DNA of 8,187 nucleotides from Promethearchaeota archaeon (GTDB taxonomy: Archaea > Asgardarchaeota > Lokiarchaeia > Sigynarchaeales > SOKP01), in the NCBI GenBank assembly GCA_019057975.1, contig JAHLWJ010000193.1:1-8187 (forward strand), read 5' to 3'. The translations under genes were made by a program, and so were the position numbers. Positions 5,835 through 8,187 of this stretch are shown here, piece by piece; the first letter of the stretch is position 1; the number at the start of each line of letters is the position of its first letter. Under the pieces are notes generated by a model, which did no database searches, was not told where the DNA came from, and worked only from the letters and a program-made list of their open reading frames with translations.

Positions 5835-6260
5835 TTAATCTTTACTTCTCATAATCACATATGCCGTTCGTTCCAATAGACTAGTTCCTTCAGAAGAAAG
5901 AACTCTTCCTTTTTTTTCTTTCATTTTAATTAAGTTTGCTTTTTCAAGCTGTTGAAGTGCTACTCTTACTATTTTTCCACTACCTCTAGCAGAATGATGT
6001 AATCCTTTACCTTTTCTATTTCTTCCTCCATAAAATTTTCGAAGTTTACTAACTCCAATAGGTCCAAATTTCTTCACTTTTCTAAGCAAAGAGGCGCATC
6101 GGATATACCAGAAATTTTCTGAATCACTAGGTGCTAATTCTTTAAAAAACGCGGTCTTCCAAAATTCTGAACCCTTAGGTGGTGAAATTTCGGGAAATTC
6201 CTTTAACTTTTCTGCAATAGCTTCAACTAGTTTTTCTGGCGTAACGACATATATAGACAT
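5835..6260 (-). CDS. rps19e: Small ribosomal subunit protein S19e
   Basis: The 141-residue protein matches archaeal S19e throughout. Key segments are FWYIRCASLLRKV (50-62), GPIGVSKLRKFYGGRNRKG (66-84), the HHSARGSGKIVRVALQQLEKA stretch (88-108) and KKGRVLSSEGTSLLER (116-131). It belongs to the small-subunit head and in eukaryotes is needed for pre-rRNA maturation. The start is ATG 6258-6260 with little sign of a Shine-Dalgarno sequence; a TATA-like run 24-39 nt upstream suggests a short-leader or leaderless mRNA. It is the first gene of the minus-strand block. The divergent plus-strand run includes nep1, whose yeast homologue is functionally tied to Rps19 loading, a fitting neighbour. Confidence 0.97.
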   Translation of the reverse strand: MSIYVVTPEKLVEAIAEKLKEFPEISPPKGSEFWKTAFFKELAPSDSENFWYIRCASLLRKVKKFGPIGVSKLRKFYGGRNRKGKGLHHSARGSGKIVRVALQQLEKANLIKMKEKKGRVLSSEGTSLLERTAYVIMRSKD

Positions 6261-6283
6261 GTTAATCTTTAATTCAATATTTC

Positions 6284-6332
6284 TTTATAATATATAATAG
6301 GTTTTTAATGCTAGAATAAATTAAAAATTTTT
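6284..6332. promoter_or_regulatory. Divergent promoter region between rps19e and yhbY
   Basis: The 94-bp gap between the two divergent starts must carry both promoters. TTTATAATATATAATA (6284-6299) sits 24-39 nt before the rps19e ATG, which suits a minus-strand TATA box. TTAAAAATTTTT (6321-6332) is centred about 29 nt before the yhbY ATG, which suits a plus-strand TATA box with a leaderless start. Both calls rest on position and base composition only. Confidence 0.4.
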
Positions 6333-6354
6333 GTATTTTTTGAGTTTTGGGACG

Positions 6355-6627
6355 ATGGATTACCAAAAAGAATTTAAAAAAGCGCTACTATCACAACCAC
6401 ATTGTACCTTGGGAAAGCGTGGAATAACTAAGGAGTTTATACTCCATGTCACCAAATTATTAAAAAGATATAAGATTATTAAAGTCAAGACATTAAAAAC
6501 AATAGCATCCAAATCAAATATTAAAGATATTGCTATAGAAATTTCAAAACTAACAAATTCTTATATATTGGACGTTAGAGGAAAAATTTTCATTCTCTCA
6601 ATAAATCCCATTAAAAAAGGTCAATAA
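6355..6627 (+). CDS. YhbY-type CRM-domain RNA-binding protein
   Basis: From ATG 6355 the protein is 90 residues, the usual length of a stand-alone CRM domain. It shows LGKRGITKEFI (19-29), equivalent to the GxxG loop region of the fold, IIKVKTLK (41-48) and the closing VRGKIFILS (74-82). Bacterial YhbY binds pre-50S particles, and plant CRM proteins act in intron splicing; the archaeal function is inferred to be ribosome assembly. The frame could extend to TTG 6331, but the ATG fits the family start. It begins a tight run with rpr2 (22 bp) and nep1, all linked to RNA maturation. Confidence 0.88.
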   Translation: MDYQKEFKKALLSQPHCTLGKRGITKEFILHVTKLLKRYKIIKVKTLKTIASKSNIKDIAIEISKLTNSYILDVRGKIFILSINPIKKGQ

Positions 6628-6649
6628 AATTATAACTAAAATAATTTAA

Positions 6650-7012
6650 ATGGTAAAGAAAAATCGAAATTATAGGGTAGTAATAAAAAAAATTGCGAAA
6701 AATAGGATAATCTATTTATTTCAAAGAGCTCATGAGATCTTCCCTGATAATAAATCATTAGCAAATAGATATACTTACTTAGCTAGACGCTATGCTCAAA
6801 GAGCAAGAATTAAAATCCCTTATGAATGGAAAAAACGTATATGTAAAAATTGTAAAAAATTTTTATATCCCGGGTTAAATTATAGAATTAGAATGCACTC
6901 CCATAAGGGAAAGGGCTCTCACGTTTCTTTAACATGTTTTGAATGTAATAATACAACCAGATATTTTATTAAAACTTTAAGTGTTAAAAAAGAAATTTCT
7001 GAATTAAATTAA
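6650..7012 (+). CDS. rnp4: RNase P protein component 4 (Rpp21/Rpr2 family)
   Basis: This 120-residue protein has the Rpp21 layout: an N-terminal pair of helices rich in Arg and Lys (IAKNRIIYLFQRAHEIF 15-31, LANRYTYLARRYAQRARIKI 38-57) followed by a zinc ribbon with CKNC (65-68) and CFEC (96-99). SHKGKGSHVSLTC before the second pair and Arg104 fit the family. Rnp4 pairs with Rpp29 or other protein subunits on the specificity domain of archaeal RNase P RNA and aids 5' maturation of pre-tRNAs. No Shine-Dalgarno sequence is evident. The gene lies 22 bp after yhbY and 16 bp before nep1, so one transcript is likely. Confidence 0.94.
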   Translation: MVKKNRNYRVVIKKIAKNRIIYLFQRAHEIFPDNKSLANRYTYLARRYAQRARIKIPYEWKKRICKNCKKFLYPGLNYRIRMHSHKGKGSHVSLTCFECNNTTRYFIKTLSVKKEISELN

Positions 7013-7028
7013 TAAAAGGAAGAAAATT

Positions 7029-7703
7029 ATGCCTTTAATTGTAATTTTAGTGGAATGTGGTATGGAATTAATACCCAAAGAAATTAGAAAACATTCTGCT
7101 GTCAGAAAAAATTTGTCATCACAAATATACTCCTCACAAATATTAGATAATGCTCTACATCATAGTGCTATGAAAAATTTGAAAAATTCAGAAAAGAGGG
7201 GTCGACCTGACATCACTCATCTATGTTTGCTCAATGCTTTAGGATCGACTTTAAACAAAACTGGTAATCTAAGCCTATTTATTCATACTATAAATAATAA
7301 AATTTATGAATTTAATCCAGAAATAAGGATAGCGAGAAATTATAATAGATTTAAAGGATTAATGGCAAAAACTTTGATTGATGGTAATATTAATGTAAAT
7401 GGCAAGCAGTTAATCTCTCAGTTTGCAGGAAAATTACCAGATTTAATTAATAAATTTAAAAACCCAGAAATTATTTTATTTTCAAGTAGAGGAAAATTAG
7501 TTAATGACTATAAGAATTTATTTTTAGAAGCTCTATCTAAAAATATAATAGCTATTATTGGTGGTTTTCAAAAAAATACCTTCTCGGAAGAACTTTTAAG
7601 ATTATCTAATAATTTAATTTCCATTTCAGAATATTCTTTAGATGCATGGATTGTAACTAATAAAATTATCACTTACTATGAGTTAAGTCATAATGTTCAA
7701 TAA
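7029..7703 (+). CDS. nep1: rRNA small-subunit pseudouridine N1-methyltransferase Nep1 (Emg1)
   Basis: The 224-residue SPOUT-class protein carries the Nep1 signatures. LVECGMELIPKEIRKHSAV (7-25) is the N-terminal strand and loop, and LDNALHHSAMKNL (39-51) and KRGRPDITH (56-64) include substrate-binding residues. IHT (85-87), RIARNYNRFKGLM (100-112), IGGFQKNTF (177-185) and the closing ISEYSLDAW (199-207) build the knotted SAM site. It methylates N1 of a pseudouridine in helix 35 of 16S rRNA, and in yeast it assists Rps19 assembly. IGGFQKN differs modestly from the more usual GGFPxG. GGAAG stands about 7 nt before ATG 7029, a good Shine-Dalgarno sequence. The TAA stop (7701-7703) is followed directly by a hairpin and a tRNA gene. 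Confidence 0.95.
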   Translation: MPLIVILVECGMELIPKEIRKHSAVRKNLSSQIYSSQILDNALHHSAMKNLKNSEKRGRPDITHLCLLNALGSTLNKTGNLSLFIHTINNKIYEFNPEIRIARNYNRFKGLMAKTLIDGNINVNGKQLISQFAGKLPDLINKFKNPEIILFSSRGKLVNDYKNLFLEALSKNIIAIIGGFQKNTFSEELLRLSNNLISISEYSLDAWIVTNKIITYYELSHNVQ

Positions 7704-7734
7704 AATCACTAAAGTTATAAGAAATGGTGATTTT
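7702..7734 (+). terminator. Inverted repeat after nep1, possible transcription end
   Basis: AAAATCAC (7702-7709) and GTGATTTT (7727-7734) are perfect complements separated by 17 nt, with a T-run at 7731-7735. The left arm begins inside the nep1 stop codon. It could end the yhbY-rpr2-nep1 transcript; its AT-rich stem is weak, and it overlaps the probable tRNA promoter. Confidence 0.3.
7711..7722 (+). promoter_or_regulatory. Possible TATA box for tRNA-Gly
   Basis: AAAGTTATAAGA contains TTATAA at 7715-7720, about 28 nt before the first base of the tRNA. This is the spacing at which archaeal TBP/TFB would start transcription close to the mature 5' end. A second AT-rich run at 7731-7740 is too near to act in this way. 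Confidence 0.35.
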
Positions 7735-7745
7735 TATAATAATAA

Positions 7746-7817
7746 GCGCCGCTAGTCTAGGGGTTAGGATTCTGGCCTTCCAAGCCAGTGACCCGGGTTC
7801 GATTCCCGGGCGGCGCA
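7746..7817 (+). tRNA. tRNA-Gly (anticodon UCC)
   Basis: A complete 72-nt cloverleaf is visible. The acceptor stem is GCGCCGC (7746-7752) with GCGGCGC (7810-7816) and discriminator A73; the anticodon stem CTGGC/GCCAG encloses loop CTTCCAA with anticodon TCC. The variable loop is TGAC, and the T arm is CCGGG-TTCGATT-CCCGG (7793-7809). The D arm contains the usual AGGGGTTAGGA loop. The 3' CCA is not encoded and there is no intron, both compatible with archaea. It reads GGA and probably other Gly codons. It follows nep1 by 42 bp. Confidence 0.97.
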
Positions 7818-7820
7818 TGT

Positions 7821-7841
7821 CTTGAACTTAGATTTTTCAAG
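7821..7841 (+). terminator. Small hairpin in the tRNA-Gly 3' trailer
   Basis: CTTGAA (7821-7826) and TTCAAG (7836-7841) form a perfect 6-bp stem with a 9-nt loop, starting four bases after the tRNA 3' end; a T-run lies at 7833-7837. It may be a trailer structure or weak terminator. Six base pairs could easily arise by chance. Confidence 0.25.
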
Positions 7842-8040
7842 CATTTATAATTTTCCTAGTAATACACAATTCTATTTTTTCACGATTCGAATTTTTCAAT
7901 TATCATCAAAAATGGAAATATTCCTAACTCTTAATATTTTGAATTTCTTTGTTTTCTTTATTAAAAATTTATAAATTTCCTAATAAAACTTTTACTTCAT
8001 AATGCAAAAAAATATATTTACAAAGTTGTTTGATCCATTT

Positions 8041-8113
8041 GAAAAAACGTCAACTAAATATTTTCTTTCCATTTCCATATTAGATCACTTTTTTATTTAA
8101 CTGGCGTTTTTTC
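8041..8113. repeat. Imperfect 19-bp inverted repeat
   Basis: The left arm GAAAAAACGTCAACTAAAT (8041-8059) and right arm ATTTAACTGGCGTTTTTTC (8095-8113) are complementary at 16 of 19 positions, separated by 35 nt. The three mismatches are clustered in the middle. The right arm ends in a T-run on the plus strand and the left arm in a T-run on the minus strand, so it could be a two-way terminator, a small structured RNA or the remains of a mobile-element end. No transposase or target duplication is visible. Confidence 0.5.
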
Positions 8114-8187
8114 CTATTTTACACATAAAATTTTATTTGTCTTCTATTTTAATAATCTTAAATTTTTAATTTTATTATTGAGGATAC

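Larger units (their letters stand above)
7818..8187. other. AT-rich, apparently non-coding right-hand region
   Basis: Neither strand shows a convincing gene; the longest frames are short and resemble no family I know. The stretch holds the tRNA trailer hairpin and an imperfect inverted repeat near the right end, otherwise T-rich low-complexity sequence. The last bases contain GAGG, which could be a ribosome binding site for a plus-strand gene starting beyond the edge, but this cannot be judged here. Confidence 0.5.

Noticed and set aside
7834..7848. Fifteen bases TTTTCAAGCATTTAT identical to those at the ftsY start (3194-3208)
   Set aside because: One copy encodes the first FtsY residues in antisense and the other is after a tRNA. 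There is no extension beyond 15 bases, so chance in AT-rich DNA is the simplest explanation.
7818..7960. C/D box guide RNA on the minus strand (TTGATGATA near 7900-7910)
   Set aside because: A C-box-like sequence is present but lacks the preferred purine, and I could not find convincing D and D' boxes at the right spacing.
7977..8080. Short minus-strand frame of about 28 codons starting ATGGAAATGG in the right-hand region
   Set aside because: It is short, low in complexity, has no recognisable family and no ribosome binding site of note.
1..8187. CRISPR array, defence system or phage genes
   Set aside because: There are no regularly spaced direct repeats, Cas proteins, toxins, nucleases or structural phage genes; apart from the intron and some spacers this is core archaeal genome.

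Overview
The window is archaeal chromosomal DNA. Almost every gene belongs to an archaeal/eukaryotic information-processing family: archaeal DnaG, Sec61-gamma-type SecE, FtsY, prefoldin alpha, ribosomal proteins L18a/LX, L31e, L39e and S19e, eIF6, PDCD5, YhbY, Rpp21/Rnp4, Nep1 and a tRNA-Gly with A73 and no encoded CCA. The DNA is strongly AT-rich. An AT-rich Asgard (Lokiarchaeia-like) genome would fit this gene set and order, but the lineage is an inference; only 'archaeon' is firm.

Layout. At the left edge is the 5' part of a divergent ArsA/Get3-type ATPase on the minus strand (1-487). About 270 bp of AT-rich spacer separates it from dnaG on the plus strand (757-1978). Converging on dnaG is a nine-gene minus-strand block read right to left: rps19e, pdcd5, rpl39e, rpl31e, eif6, rpl18a/LX, pfdA, ftsY, secE (6260 down to 2004). 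This is the classic archaeal superoperon linking ribosome maturation, co-translational folding and membrane targeting. Divergent from rps19e is a plus-strand run of yhbY, rpr2 and nep1, followed by tRNA-Gly(UCC). The last 370 bp hold no gene that I can support.

Main finding. dnaG is interrupted after codon 38 by a 37-nt insertion (871-907) with an in-frame stop. Removing it restores exactly the conserved archaeal DnaG run IFGQTEGLL. The borders can be drawn as a slightly relaxed bulge-helix-bulge: GGCC pairs with GGCT, flanked by two identical AAA bulges cut as AA|A. This looks like an archaeal pre-mRNA intron removed by the tRNA splicing endonuclease, in a gene where I know of no described case; the familiar archaeal example is cbf5. 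Splicing is inferred from DNA only.

Secondary points. L31e carries a roughly 70-residue, extremely acidic N-terminal extension. The dnaG start region has a near-complete anti-Shine-Dalgarno match that does not sit at a normal distance from any conventional in-frame start. The ArsA-like ATPase has altered switch motifs. An imperfect 19-bp inverted repeat lies near the right edge.
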